64,000 nt of DNA, from assembly GCA_946902875.1 (NCBI GenBank), contig OX336345.1:9517395-9581394 (forward strand). The letters are read 5' to 3'. How positions within the stretch are numbered: position 1 is the first letter of the stretch; the number at the start of each line of letters is the position of its first letter. The position numbers and the translations under genes were made by a program. The notes under the pieces were generated by a model that saw only the letters and a list, made by a program, of their open reading frames with translations, had not been told where the DNA came from and searched no databases. This stretch comes from Nematopogon swammerdamellus. Taxonomy: Eukaryota > Arthropoda > Insecta > Lepidoptera > Adelidae. Of this stretch, positions 9,346-20,059 are shown one piece after another.

Positions 9346-11350
9346 GTGTTTTCCCTTTATCACATACCTACATTGGCTTGAGGCCATATGCTTCTGGAAT
9401 TTAGAGCCCGATTCTGAATTTACAAATACCGTATTTTACATTCTGAATACGCTAGCTAGAGTCGTGTATTTTTTTATGAGATGGCGCGCCGCGTGGTAGT
9501 GAATGTGAGATGGTCCTACATGTGTAATTTTATTTGTTTATTCGCGACTCCGGTCGCGTTAAAGTTGGTCAAAAGTGACTCAGGTTTTCTCCGACTTCGA
9601 TCACTTTCGGCCCCATTTCTCAGTATCTAATGAAAGCTCAGTATCTAGTGTAACCTAAAACCATCCGAAGATTAAATAAAACGACTGCAAAGAATAAACA
9701 ACATGTAAATCGGGTAATCCATTCTCGAGCTATAAGTACACAATATGATTTATTTTCCACATGATATCATACACGTTGCACATAATAATATGACTATATA
9801 TGTATAGACGGCAAACGATGCATTTTGTAATATTGACAAGAGTGCATACGATTCCTAAAGCTAAAAAAAATACAAGTATAGTGTTCCTGACAGCTGAAAT
9901 TGGACATGATCAACGATCCCTATTCAATTTACAAGACTTACTCTGATGTATTTTATGGCCATATTTCCCTTTTCCCCAATAAAATAGTGGCAATAAAAGA
10001 TTTATGGCGAGTCATTGCAATACTTTCGGGAGGGCGGAGATGAAAAAATCAAAGTTGATCTTGTTATTCCCTTTGGTAGATTTTGCTGAAGATAAAAAAG
10101 AAAATTTAACACAAGCGGAGGAAAACACCTGCCTCGTTGAACTGAAGAACTGAGATATTTAATGTATTGTCAAAATAATATTTAAAGGAAACGAATAAAA
10201 TTTCTTTATTACATTAAAATATGAAAACTAAAAACAATTACGGATACCTATCGATATAACGAATCTCAAATATTACACATCAAAACTGTCTTTTTTAATT
10301 TTTCAAAATACAATAAAATACAATTTATGAAGCATATACGTTTTATATGTTTTTTTTTATAATGTAGTTAGACATCCAAAGTTTGATTTTACATTGTTTT
10401 CTATCGTACCCGGCAGGTGTAACCCCATTGCCAATACACTGTGTAAACCGAATTCTAGCGTTTGTCATTCATTACTCTTTCCATTAGCACAGCGACGAGT
10501 ATGTTGGCTGTTTATTCCCGAATGTCGGTTTGATGAAAGTTATGCTGCCACACCCGTTATTAGTACCTAATCCATGTTTGTGCCTCGATAAACGACATAT
10601 ATTGCGCTCTTATTTTGTTTATTATTTTATTTTGTTATTTAAGGGACGATCACAGAGAACTAGAAACCAAACGTTAAATTTACAGATAAAAAAAAACAAC
10701 ATCAAACTTGTGCTTTATTCTCCTAAAGCACCCAGTTGTTTACAGCTTATTTTTAGATTAATTATTCTAGCCAGACATATCTAAGTCTACAACTGAAGTA
10801 TTTGCAAACAAATTTCAGCGGAAAGCTTCTGCCCGCCTCACATAATCTTCGAGCCGCCCGCCCTGAACACTGGGCAATATCTTCAGTCAAGGTGACCCTT
10901 TATCGGACATGCCTGTGGGGTTGCCATGTGCACTAATAAATCCAGATCAGAACTTTTAGGTACAAAGCCAGTTTCATTAATTAACATGGAAAAAACCTTG
11001 TTTCTAAAAAAAAAAAATAGGTTGTCTGTAAAGTCGGTTTACGGACGATAGTTTTACGTGATGACCTGGAATAATCGTAGTACATAGATCAAAGATCAGT
11101 AATTATATTTCCAGTACAAAGATTAATCATCTTGGGACTGGCCATCAATAAACTTCTGTTGTCTGATCTTGACAGTTTTACTTCTTAAGACGTTTCCATG
11201 GTAACTTTGACTATACCGATTGTGCCTCTCTATCGCTTGTTACGCGCTCTCGCTTGCACACACAGGCTCAGATGGAACGTGACACTTTTTCGTGTGTGCA
11301 GCCGGTGTTCATCAATTTATAAGACGTGACGTCATCACGTCAAAAAAAAT
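9346..11350. other. No gene recognised; possible family C relic near 9535-10040
   Basis: The phrases TTCGCGACTCCGGTCGCG (9541), ATTCTCGAGCTATAAG (9721) and TTTCGGGAGGG (10023) recur in the same order in the family C region at 16749-17050 and may mark a decayed copy. The rest is AT-rich with no coding signature. Confidence 0.3.
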
Positions 11351-11359
11351 TGGTAGTAA

Positions 11360-12783
11360 AGAAGAAAGAAAGAAAGAAATTATTTTTATTTTCTCTTAAT
11401 CCTTAAAAATAATAACAAACGGTTTATCAAAAACCTAAAAGAGAAAAATGGACAGGCGCAGCCTATGCCGCTACACACCCGCTCGTCTCCGAGCTGGGAG
11501 TGTGCGGCGCTGAATTTAAGCCTGCCCCACACAGTCAATAAAATTTTGAGCATGATGCAACATAGCCTAAATGAAAAACACTTAGCCTAAAGACGTAAAG
11601 TTTTAAACAATAATTATATTAGTTTACAATAAGATTAAATTAAAATAAATAAGGTGCACGGTAATTAATTTAGGGATCCCGCCATCCTGGCGTTGCAGGG
11701 TCAAGAGGTATTTTTTAAGATTTAACTTAAAGGACCCAGAGCTGGCAACATTTCGGATGGGAGGAGGGAGATCATTCCAACACCGAGATGCTGCATATTT
11801 GAAGGATCCTTCGAATGCAGCACCCCGATGCCTAGGAATGGCTAGCAGCCTCCCTACGGATCGAGTACCGTAACAATGCGTGTCACTCAGCCATGCTAAT
11901 TTTTCATACAGTGTTTTTGGACGTTTTTTGTTTATTACAGCATAGACCAGACATGCGAAGTGGAGAGACCTCCGGTTTTTCATATTCAGCGTGCCCAATT
12001 TATTAAGAATAGGGGTGATGCGAGCACGCCTCTTTGGTCTTTCGCAAAATCTAACGCAAGCATTTTGGACACGCTGGATGCGTTTAGATGTACGCTCGAG
12101 AAGGCAGGGACCGTACACGACGTCACAGTAGTTGAAGTTGGATAATACTAGGGCTTCGACCAACTGACGTCTTACACTTGTACTGATTAAGTCTCTAAAC
12201 CTGTATAATGTTTTCAATTTACCGAATGCCTTACGGACGCTTTGTTCTATATGGGTTTCAAATTGCAAGCCACTGTCAACTATGAGACCGAGGTCGCGTG
12301 CGGAGGATACCACGGGGATACGAGTATTGTTCAAAAGGAAGCAAGGGTCACGGCTTAGTAATTTGTCAATTGCTACTTTGCTTCCCAGGGCAACTATAAC
12401 AGTTTTACTCGGGTTTAGTGCCAAACCGTTATTGTGAGACCAGCTCCAAACCGCATCCAGATCCTCGTTTACCTTCGCCACCGCTTCCGCTGTGTCAGAA
12501 GGAGCAAACGATAGAGTAAGTTGTGAATCATCTGCAAATAACTCGCACCTCACATGTTTTAGACATTTAGGGAAGTCCGCCGTAAACGTGGTGTAAAGGA
12601 TAGGAGACAAGGATGAGCCCTGTGGACAGCCCCGGAGTATAGACGCGGGCTGAGATTCCACAAAACCACCGCTAGCATCCGAACATCGAACGATTTGGTA
12701 TCTATCCGAAAGAAAGCTCTGAATAAGTCGATACGCATCCTCTGAGACACCATAGTGTCGTAGTTTGGCCAGCCTTACTTATA
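11360..12783 (-). pseudogene. CR1/Jockey-superfamily LINE reverse transcriptase, 5'-truncated
   Basis: The minus-strand frame is open from about 12780 (just after a TAA) to the stop at 11624, roughly 385 codons. Visible in order: LAKLRHYGVSEDAYRL and SDRYQIVRC, the GCPQGSSLSP block, the catalytic ELFADDSQL box, then the thumb/connector ending RIQRVQNACVRFC. The upstream palm motif with the first catalytic Asp and the whole endonuclease are missing, so it cannot act alone. The 3' UTR runs to an A/T-rich end with a TTTC microsatellite (11361-11378), the tail type I associate with CR1-like LINEs. The frame is intact over its surviving length, so the insertion is fairly young. Confidence 0.85.
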
Positions 12784-13074
12784 AGGTGTTAGGGTGTAAA
12801 CCATCCGATCGGTACCACGGCACTGTGTGAAGTTCCGTGGAATATACTGTGAAAATAGTTCGTATTTTTCGTCCAGTTCAGTGTTACCGGCACGACCAAA
12901 GATAAGCATTGGAATGGCACCTAGATCACCACACCAAGGCATGATGGGCGGACAAAAAAAATTTCATTGAAACGTCATTATTGAACACAAATTACTTACG
13001 TCTCTAATATAATCTACCAACGCGTTGATAAACGTATGAGACTTGACAAGCATAACAGAGATAAACATACATAC

Positions 13075-13352
13075 GTCCGCCTGCTGTATCCCGACAATCA
13101 CGGCAAGCAGAGTAATCGGTGTTGTGCTGCAAGAACTCTGATAAATTACAGCACAACATCGAACATCACGTTTAGCAAAGCATTCGGACAAGATTGTAGG
13201 AAATAAGGCACGAAGACATACCTGGTGGATGACTCGGTGGAAGGACCGTGCCAATGTGAGTGGCGGCTGGACGCTCGCCCTTTAGCGCGACATCTTGTCC
13301 TTTTCCTTTAGTCGCCTTTTACGACTTGCACGGGGATAGATGCAGTGGGATA
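13075..13352 (-). repeat. Family A interspersed repeat
   Basis: Reverse-complement copy with CCCGACAATCACGGCAAGCA at one end and TTTACGACTTGCACGGGGAT at the other. Confidence 0.7.
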
Positions 13353-13962
13353 AACATATATTGAATTTCTGGAAGAGAAAACCTGAGGCGCCATGCATAT
13401 CCTCCCAGGACGTCCCCGGGACGCTGTAAACCTGAATGTGTCCTGGGAAAGCAGAACGGATGGCAATCCTAGACACACCGGTATTTCGCACAGGTCCCCC
13501 AGGGCGATAAAAGAATACTTCGGCGACAAACTACTCCATTATTGTGAGAGTTAATAAGATTCTTATATCTTCAGTGGAAACTTGTCTTGGCTTATTAGAT
13601 AGAAATACCTAGAAGGTAATAACAGTATCCTAAGCCCCAATTAGTTCTTCGTAAATCTGAATCGTCGGCACCTTCGGCATTTAATGTAGCAGAGTAGCCG
13701 GGTTTAGCTATATGAGAGATTTTGAGAATTGTGTACATACACGCAAACTTTTCGTTAAGCCTGTCTCCCAGTAGGGTCGGAGGAGACAACGGATGTCCAC
13801 ATTCCAAGGTCACACAATTCAGTCGCATCTTGCAATACTTTTTTTAATTGCTTCCGAACTGGGTGGCTGTGCAAGAGGTCGAAGCCTCAGGCCCAACCAA
13901 TTTCACCTCCGAGCATTTCAAACGATTAATTTCAAACATTTTAAATAGTTCCGTGGGCGTCC
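13353..13962. other. No gene recognised
   Basis: Includes a GC-richer patch 13380-13520 with overlapping short minus ORFs. No domain identified. Confidence 0.35.
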
Positions 13963-14275
13963 GGTACTTAAAAAGAATAGCCCAAGTGCAACTCTTCCCG
14001 TGCATGTCCTAAAAGGCAACTAAGGGGTAAGAACAAGATGCCGTGCTAAAGGGCGATAGGGTAGCCACCTCTCACCTTGGCGCGGTCCTTCCATCGAGTC
14101 ATGCAGCAGGTGGGTCTTCGTGTCTTACTTGCTGCTTGATAATTATCTTGTCCGAATAGTTTGCTAAACGTGGCGGTCGATTTTGCGCTGGAATTTACAA
14201 AAGAACAACAGCACAACACCGATTACTCTGCTTACCCCGATTGTCGGGATACAGCGTATGGTATGTGTATTTATT
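13963..14275 (+). repeat. Family A interspersed repeat, near complete
   Basis: Runs from GGTACTTAAAAAGAATAGCC through CATGCAGCAGGTGGGTCTTC to CCCGATTGTCGGGATACAGC, about 310 bp. Confidence 0.75.
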
Positions 14276-14410
14276 AAATATTATATTTCCTGTATCATAG
14301 CTTGCAACTTGCTAATTGATTAATACATAGTATCCGTATTTTTTTGTGCTCGAATCAGTCAGTGAATCTCAAATGTTACATAAGTACATACAAATGTTGT
14401 ACCTAATTAG

Positions 14411-14702
14411 ATTCCGTACTTAAAAAGAATTGCCTCACTGCATCTCTCCCCGTGCATGTCGTAAAAGGCGACTAAGGGATAATGACAAGATGCCGTGCAT
14501 AAGGGCGAAAGGCTAATGACCTCTCACCTTCTCACAGACGACAGATGACCGAGTCATGTAGCAGTTTTCGTGCCTTACTTGCTGCTTGATGGTTATCTTG
14601 TCCTAATACTGTGCTAAATTTTGTGGTCGGTGGTGTGGTGCAATTTACAAGAGTACTTGCAGCACAACAATGACTACTCTGCTTACCCCGATTGTCGGGA
14701 TA
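14411..14702 (+). repeat. Family A interspersed repeat, near complete
   Basis: Same orientation as the previous copy and about 135 bp beyond it. Starts CGTACTTAAAAAGAATTGCC and ends CCCCGATTGTCGGGATACTG. Confidence 0.75.
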
Positions 14703-14939
14703 CTGGGGGGAATGTTTCGAAAAACATGCGCAGAAGACGCGGCTTTAGACTAATGTAGTATTTTGGTTCTCTCCGCCAAAACAACTTGGTTCTCTGCGCA
14801 TGTCATGAACTAAAGCCGTCTGTTGGTAACGTAAGAGCTTTATTCAGCAACACGTTCATACCGAGTTCGTGCGAGCCGCGTTTCCGATTTGCAGTTTACG
14901 TAACAATTATAATTTCCGCAGAACTGAGAGCGGTTGGAG

Positions 14940-15290
14940 TGGCATAAGTACCGGGTTTGACACCTGAAAGCCTTTGCGTTTCCTGTGGCTCCTGCGGCTC
15001 CTTTCGGAAACACGGCTCGGGTTGACTCGGCTCGAAACGAAACACTCGGCTCGAAACGAAACGTAACAAAAGCGACATGCACCGCCTCAACATTAGGTTA
15101 GGGTTAATATAGAGAAGATGCGTCTCGTAGCGACGCATCTTCTTTATATTAATCCTGGTTATTTTTTTTAAACCACCAAAACATCACTAATTTCACACTT
15201 TCCTTCGAGCCGAAGTCTGGCCGAAAGGAGCTAAAGGAGCCGTAGGAGCCAGGAAATCTTTCAGGTGGCGGACCGCATAAGTACCTAGGT
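14940..15290. repeat. Imperfect foldback with perfect-like central hairpin
   Basis: Left arm CACCTGAAAG...GGCTCCTGCGGCTCCTTTCG (14961-15006) pairs with CCGAAAGGAGCTAAAGGAGC...CTTTCAGGTGG (15221-15267). At the centre, 15104-15124 and 15132-15152 form a 21-bp stem with one mismatch and a 7-nt loop (TTAATATAGAGAAGATGCGT then C). Confidence 0.65.
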
Positions 15291-15489
15291 AGTATTGTTA
15301 AACTTGTTTATGCGTGTATAGAGTATTCGCTTACACATGTCTGGTAGATATACACGGAGCGACTGGAGCATTTGTCATTAGACCATGTAAACCAACATGG
15401 ATGGTTGTGTCGAGGGAAGAAGTGGTGCAATCATCATTTTAATTCTAATAAACTTAAACTAATATTGTTGTTGACTTGATACATTTAGC

Positions 15490-15590
15490 ACAAGCAACCC
15501 CCGCATACTTCCGAATGTCCATGGGCGTCGTTAGATGCCATATGGGTGGTTCGGCGCCACATGTCGAGCTTTCAATAAAAAAAGTATCAA
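15490..15590 (+). repeat. Jockey-type LINE 3' end with A-tail
   Basis: TCCATGGGCGTCGTTAGATG, GGCGCCACATGTCGAGCTTT and CAATAAAAAAAG match the minus-strand 3' UTR at 2846-2940 and 37476-37560. Only the last ~100 bp are present. Confidence 0.6.
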
Positions 15591-15599
15591 AATTGACGA

Positions 15600-15806
15600 A
15601 GGCACTGTACACAGATGTTAGGTAATGTAGATAGACAGAGTGCTCAGATTCTTAAGTACCTATTCACCTTTATGCTGTAAATAATAATGTAATAAAATAC
15701 AAATTAACGGCTAACGGGTTAATTATTTGTAAATAATATAATACTTATAAGGTATTAACAAAACGTGACTTGATAAGTTTGTCAGTTCTTCTTCGCAATA
15801 CAGATG
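15600..15806 (+). repeat. Family E interspersed repeat
   Basis: Shares CAGATTCTTAAGTA, GGGTTAATTATTTGTAA and TTTGTCAGTTCT with copies at 20695-20880 (minus) and 36545-36750. Class unknown. Confidence 0.55.
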
Positions 15807-16140
15807 AATTAAGTATACTAATTGGTATATTTAATTCACCTAGGTAAATTGGCCCAGGTGAATTAAGTCTACTAATTGGTATATTTAATTCACCTATGTA
15901 AATTGGCCCAGCTGAATTAAGTCTACTAATTGGTATATTTAATTCACCTAGGTAAATTGGCCCAGGTGAATTAAGTCTACTAATTGGTATATTTAATTCA
16001 CTTAGGTAAATTGGCCCAGGTGAATTAAGTCTACTAATTGATATATTTAATTCACCTAGGTAAATTGGCCCAGGTGAATTAAGTCTACTAATTGGTATAT
16101 TTAATTGACCTAGGTAAATTGGCCCAGGTGAATTAAGTCT
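15807..16140. repeat. 54-bp minisatellite, six units plus a partial
   Basis: Unit starts (AATTAAGTCTACTAATTGG) fall exactly every 54 bp at 15807, 15861, 15915, 15969, 16023, 16077 and 16131. Each unit carries the 11-bp inverted repeat TTAATTCACCT / AGGTGAATTAA around a 14-nt loop. Because 54 is divisible by 3, a minus-strand frame repeats an 18-residue unit (LNSPGPIYLGELNIPISR). I treat that as a by-product, not a protein. Confidence 0.9.
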
Positions 16141-16748
16141 GCGGCACGGCATTGACATAGAATGCCTTTCTTGTGGCTCGGCCATAGTGGGGTAAACTAC
16201 ACAAACGTCCAATACATTTTTGATTATTTTATATAACTTCATCGTTCCGCACGGTTAATGTTCGCGAATTTGCGTAGCATGTACGGAACTGTCTTAAACG
16301 AACTAGCGTCTCATCCCGCCCTCTGACGCAAGCTCGCCTAGCCCCAGCCGGGCCAAGCACGCCGGAAGGCAGCCCCATCCGGCCGCCTATCCTTCGCACG
16401 ACTTACCCTGGAAATTGGATTAATTTACTGCGCGAACATACGAAGACACACAACAGCTTCCGGCCACTCGAGCCTCCGAGATTATTAATTACCTGTAAGG
16501 AAATGTCTGTGTATCGTAAAGTACTTCCTCATTGGTTCATTCAACCCACGTTGCGTTATGTAGATGGCTTTGATGTATAAATAATGTTGTTCTGTCTGTA
16601 CCACATAAATGAGTGAATAAAATTTACTAATAAGTGCACGTATATCACAACACGTAAGTGTAACAAGGTAATGTTATGCGGTCAATCTGGGACACCCTAT
16701 TTTTCATACATCCTATAAAGTGTAAGGTAGACGACGGACTATATTATA

Positions 16749-17560
16749 ATATTACTAGCTTCTGCCCGCGGCTTCGCTTCGTGTATTTAGGGTTTAACCT
16801 TTTTGCTCACAGCGACAAAAAAAAAACACAAACGTAACATTATAATTTATAGCCTATACCTCGAGAAGTGACAAAATGTTAAAGTGAAAACCTTATGTAA
16901 ATCGATAAAGCGATTCTCGAGTTATAAGGATGTATTGACATACGTTACACGACCGTAGAAACTTCGCATTAATTATTAGGATTTGCTATATTTCGTTATT
17001 CATTTCAATAACTTCGGGAGGGTTACATACGCACTCAAACAAACACTTTAAGCAAAAACAAACATATGTTTATAGGAGCATATTTTTTTCTCCTAACATC
17101 TCCTAACAAAAAAAAATCAAATAGCTGTAAAAACCAATCATGCTATAACCCTTGCAAACACGAAACGTAGGCACACACACCGCACACGTAGGTAGGTAGG
17201 TAGATATAGCTAGTTTTAGAGCGGCGGCGGCCTAGTGACCTTGTGACTTACTTACAACAAACAGCTGTTCTGCGTTTGAACATAGTAAGGTCATTGACCC
17301 CGTACAATGCAAGCTACCTACTGTTACACTCAGGTCTAGTGACCTTGTGACTTACTTACAACAAACAGCTGTTCTGCGTTTGAACATAGTACCATCGTTA
17401 AAACAGTCTCTTTTTACTATGATAGTATGGTCATTGACCCCGTACAATGCAAGTGTTTATTTGAGTGTGTATGTAACCCTCCCGAAACATTTGACATGAA
17501 TAACGAAGCACCTTATATATCTCAAGAATGACTAAACATATTAAGATGCGGTTTTCATTA
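16749..17560 (-). mobile_element. Family C (Helitron-like) region with inverted outer segments
   Basis: Starts CTAGCTTCTGCCCGCGGCTT, the reverse complement of the family C terminus. The segment 17007-17050 (CTTCGGGAGGGTTACATACG) is repeated in inverted orientation at 17455-17500, so the block between is bounded by inverted repeats. Class assignment is inference. Confidence 0.4.
17225..17454. repeat. Direct duplication, second copy interrupted by ~36 bp
   Basis: CTAGTGACCTTGTGACTTAC...GCGTTTGAACATAGTA occurs at about 17232 and again at about 17337. The first continues directly to AGGTCATTGACCCCGTACAA. The second has an extra ACCATCGTTAAAACAGTCTC-type segment before the same words. Confidence 0.8.
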
Positions 17561-17570
17561 ATGGAATCCA

Positions 17571-17690
17571 TTTTTTTTTAATGGAAATGACACGGTCGAC
17601 TACTTCACCTACAACATCCGTCATGTCAACCCATAACACCGGGTGAATTAGGTGCCATGTCAGTGGTTCTCTTCATATCATGCATATAAT
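17571..17690 (-). mobile_element. 5S-headed SINE, 3' fragment
   Basis: T-run then ATGGAAATGACACGGTCGAC and GTCAACCCATAACACCGGGT: the last ~110 bp of the SINE including its A-tail (minus strand). Confidence 0.7.
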
Positions 17691-17955
17691 AATATTATGT
17701 GGAATGCGCAGATGTTATCTCCGGATATTATAGGCCACCAATCACAACGGCTAGTCGGCGGCGGCGCGAGTAAAATGTAACTTTGATTAATATCACTTAC
17801 ATAATAAAATGTATTGTTTCTTTCTGGAAGCGAAAATTTTATTCGGAACGTGACAAGTAGAGCCAAAGTTGGCATGAGTTTCAGTTGCCCGTTCCGGTGA
17901 GTTCCGACAGTTTTCCATCCACTTCCCTTTGACGTATATGTGGGCGGAGGCGTCG

Positions 17956-19164
17956 CACTATGGGGCTTCTTGTATGGAAGCGCGGAAAAAAGTCCATAAC
18001 TTCTGAAGTATTTGAGATATTGAAATTTTTTTTTCTGTGAAATTAATGTTTCCTATAGCCGCTTCATATGACATCAAATACGGTGTTGCCACAGAAAACT
18101 GAAATATACATGAAAATTGACTTCAGTCAAGAGCGTTCGATTCCACTTAATGCATTTGTAGATAATATGTGGTGTAAAAATAACACATTTATCTCAAATA
18201 CTATCAAGCGGTCTCAAACTGAGACCTTGTCAACAAATTCTAGTCATAAGAATATACATACAGTAATATAAAATTAAAAACTTAGTCCTCTAAAAGTGCG
18301 CTTACATCATCACCTATATTTCTATCTTTTACTTTTTTGAAAATGGGCCTAAGGTGTGCCATCACAGGGTCTGATGACGTCATCATAAGGTTCATGACAT
18401 CCTCATTAGTAGCCACTCTGCTGCACTTTCTGGAGTGTCGCAAGCGATATTTCTTGTAGTCCTTGTTTCGGGATTCTTGTGCTTCCTCCGACAGAGAACC
18501 GACAGGAAAAATGCAGTTCTCCACAATGGCCTCTCCATGTATGAGAATTTTGTGCACCGTGGATGGCATATTGTACCATTCATACAGGGACACGAACTTC
18601 TTTGCCGTCTCGAGGCAATATGAGCCGAATTTGTTCGAGTTATAATGTGTAAGTTTGAAGTGTTGTAAATGATGCATTTGCAGGTATTTGCAGCTGGATT
18701 TGCTTTTATCTATTAAAGTACATACTCAGGATAACGTCAGTATGCATGAGCACTTGGAGGCAAATGGAGGCAAAAATATACGTCCAAGAGTTCTAAAAAA
18801 CATATGGAATTTCGACTATGTAACAAAAAAAAAATATTGTTGAAAACTCAACAATTATATTCATATTTGATTTACGTGTATATATTGAGCATAAGATTTG
18901 CTTTGAGAAAAAAAAAATACCATAGATATCTAGACAACGGATCCTGAAAATAAAAATTGGCATTTTCTTGCATGTGAATGCAATCAGTTGCGCAACAATG
19001 GCCTTCCCTGACTTTGCGACTCTGTAGAAAAAAAAGTATGTGTCAAAACAGAACCATAGTCAGGATTCCAATGTAGGGTTTATATAGTTATTATTATATA
19101 TATATATCTACTATATATCACGAACTTTGTTAAATGGACTTAATTCCTCTAAAGCCCCATAGTG
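17956..19164 (-). mobile_element. Transib DNA transposon, internally deleted
   Basis: The terminal inverted repeats are perfect over 13 bp: CACTATGGGGCTT at 17956 and AAGCCCCATAGTG ending at 19164. The 5-bp direct repeat CGTCG flanks both ends (17951-17955, 19165-19169). A CACTATG heptamer-like terminus and a GC-rich 5-bp duplication are diagnostic of Transib, the superfamily related to RAG1. The body is 1209 bp, far below an autonomous element, and keeps only the C-terminal part of the transposase frame. Copies could move only with transposase supplied elsewhere. Confidence 0.88.
18282..18677 (-). pseudogene. Transib transposase, C-terminal remnant
   Basis: This 131-codon minus-strand frame shows FGSYCLETAKKFVSLYEWY, MPSTVHKILIHGEAIVEN, then GSLSEEAQESRNKDYKKYR, LRHSRKCSR and a TNEDVMNLMMTSSDP tail. 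I recognise this as the C-terminal region of a cut-and-paste transposase. The surrounding Transib TIRs and CGTCG duplication give the family. The frame is open about 17 codons further upstream, then meets a TGA; the N-terminal domains and catalytic acidic core are not visible. The ATG at 18677 is unlikely to be the original start. The frame has no internal stop, which suggests that the deletion rather than slow decay killed it. Confidence 0.7.
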
Positions 19165-19396
19165 CGTCGTCGTCGTCGCCGCGAGATGGTGTGGCGGCGC
19201 GGGCGGAGGCCGTCTTTGATGTGCGTACTTTTTGACACGCGAGCTCGGCGCGAAACAACTGGCCGCGATTGCTTAGATACGAGTGAAGTGTCTGTTAATT
19301 ATTTCGAGTTGAATAAGTACACGTATGTGTATGTGTATGTGTATGGAGGAATTATTATTTGTTTTTTGAATGTACTTTTTTACTGAACTATTGTAC

Positions 19397-19487
19397 CGTG
19401 TTTGTACCGTGTGGGGTCGGTACTTAAAAATAATAGCCCACTGCATCTCTCTCCATCGCATGTCGTAAAAGTCGACTAAGGGATAAG
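19397..19487 (+). repeat. Family A fragment
   Basis: CCGTGTGGGGTCGGTACTTA, ATAGCCCACTGCATCTCTCT and TGTCGTAAAAGTCGACTAAG: the first ~90 bp of family A, directly upstream of the full-length SINE. Confidence 0.65.
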
Positions 19488-19494
19488 TAAATTC

Positions 19495-19843
19495 GTCAGC
19501 CTCGGTAGCTCAGTGGTGCGGTCAGTCGACTGTTGTTAAGCAACGCTGAGCGCGGTCATTACTTGGGTGGGTGACCGCTCGACCGTTGGAGGCTGACGTG
19601 GTTCGGATTCCACGTTAAACTGTAGGCCCCTTCCCTTCTTACCTTACTAGGTGGCAGGGTTTATCACGGCCGGGTTGGTACCACCGCACTAAGCGAAACG
19701 TCGGTCGAAACGGCTATGTAAATAGTTCGTGTTTTCCGTCCAGTTCAGTGTAGCCGTCGCGAAATGAAAGGAAGCACTGACTTGGCATCTAGTTCACCCG
19801 GTGTTATGGGCTGACATCACGGATGTTGTAGGTTATGTAGCCA
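19495..19843 (+). mobile_element. Full-length SINE with 5S rRNA-like head and tRNA-like boxes
   Basis: The head opens with GTCAGCCTC, which pairs perfectly with GAGGCTGAC at 19589-19597. It includes TAGCTCAGTGG, like a tRNA A box (19505-19515). Positions 19535-19578 (GTTAAGCAACG ... CGCGGTCA ... GGGTGGGTGACCGC) follow the 5S rRNA internal control region with only about five differences by eye. A T-arm-like hairpin GTGGTTCGGATTCCAC follows at 19598-19613, matching a B box. The body (CCTTCCCTTCTTACCTTACT, GGTACCACCGCA, GTCCAGTTCAGTGTAGCC) and tail (GTGTTATGGGCTGACATCAC) are shared with ten other copies here. Transcription by RNA polymerase III and mobilisation by a LINE are inferred. Confidence 0.8.
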
Positions 19844-19912
19844 CATCACCATGATAGCCCATAACACCGAGTGAACTAGATGCCATGTCAGTGCTTCCCT
19901 TCATTTCATGTC
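19844..19912 (-). mobile_element. 5S-headed SINE, 3' fragment
   Basis: CACATCACCATGATAGCCCA to CTTCCCTTCATTTCATG in reverse orientation, forming a tail-to-tail inverted pair with the preceding copy. Confidence 0.6.
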
Positions 19913-20045
19913 GTCGTCCCACCTGGCGGGTCTCCCACACTCCGTTTGCCTGTCCGCACGGCCGCCAGTATAGGCATTGCTACGCCAACGGTCGTCGTCT
20001 CTTTGGCTGACTTGCCCAGCCTACTGCCACTTGAGTTTAGCCACC
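19905..20045 (-). pseudogene. RTE-type LINE internal fragment
   Basis: Aligns with the QWAG...RW segment of the RTE copy at 60885-61060: GTCGTCCCACCTGGCGGG, GGTCGTCGTCTCTTTGGCTG, CTACTGCCACTTGAGTTTAG. No reading frame is kept. Confidence 0.5.
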
Positions 20046-20059
20046 CGGGACTACTTAAA

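Noticed and set aside
15092..15104. Telomere-like ATTAGGTTAGGG
   Set aside because: Only two TTAGG-type units; no array.
15807..16140. CRISPR-like array
   Set aside because: Units are contiguous with no spacers, and the genome is eukaryotic. The same applies to 24167-24497 and 35780-36350.
15745..16242. 165-codon protein with six 18-residue repeats
   Set aside because: Period is exactly the 54-bp minisatellite, whose hairpin symmetry explains it better; no homology recognised.
19535..19578. True 5S rRNA gene
   Set aside because: Only the middle-to-3' internal control part is present, inside a SINE with dispersed copies; the 5' third of 5S rRNA is missing.
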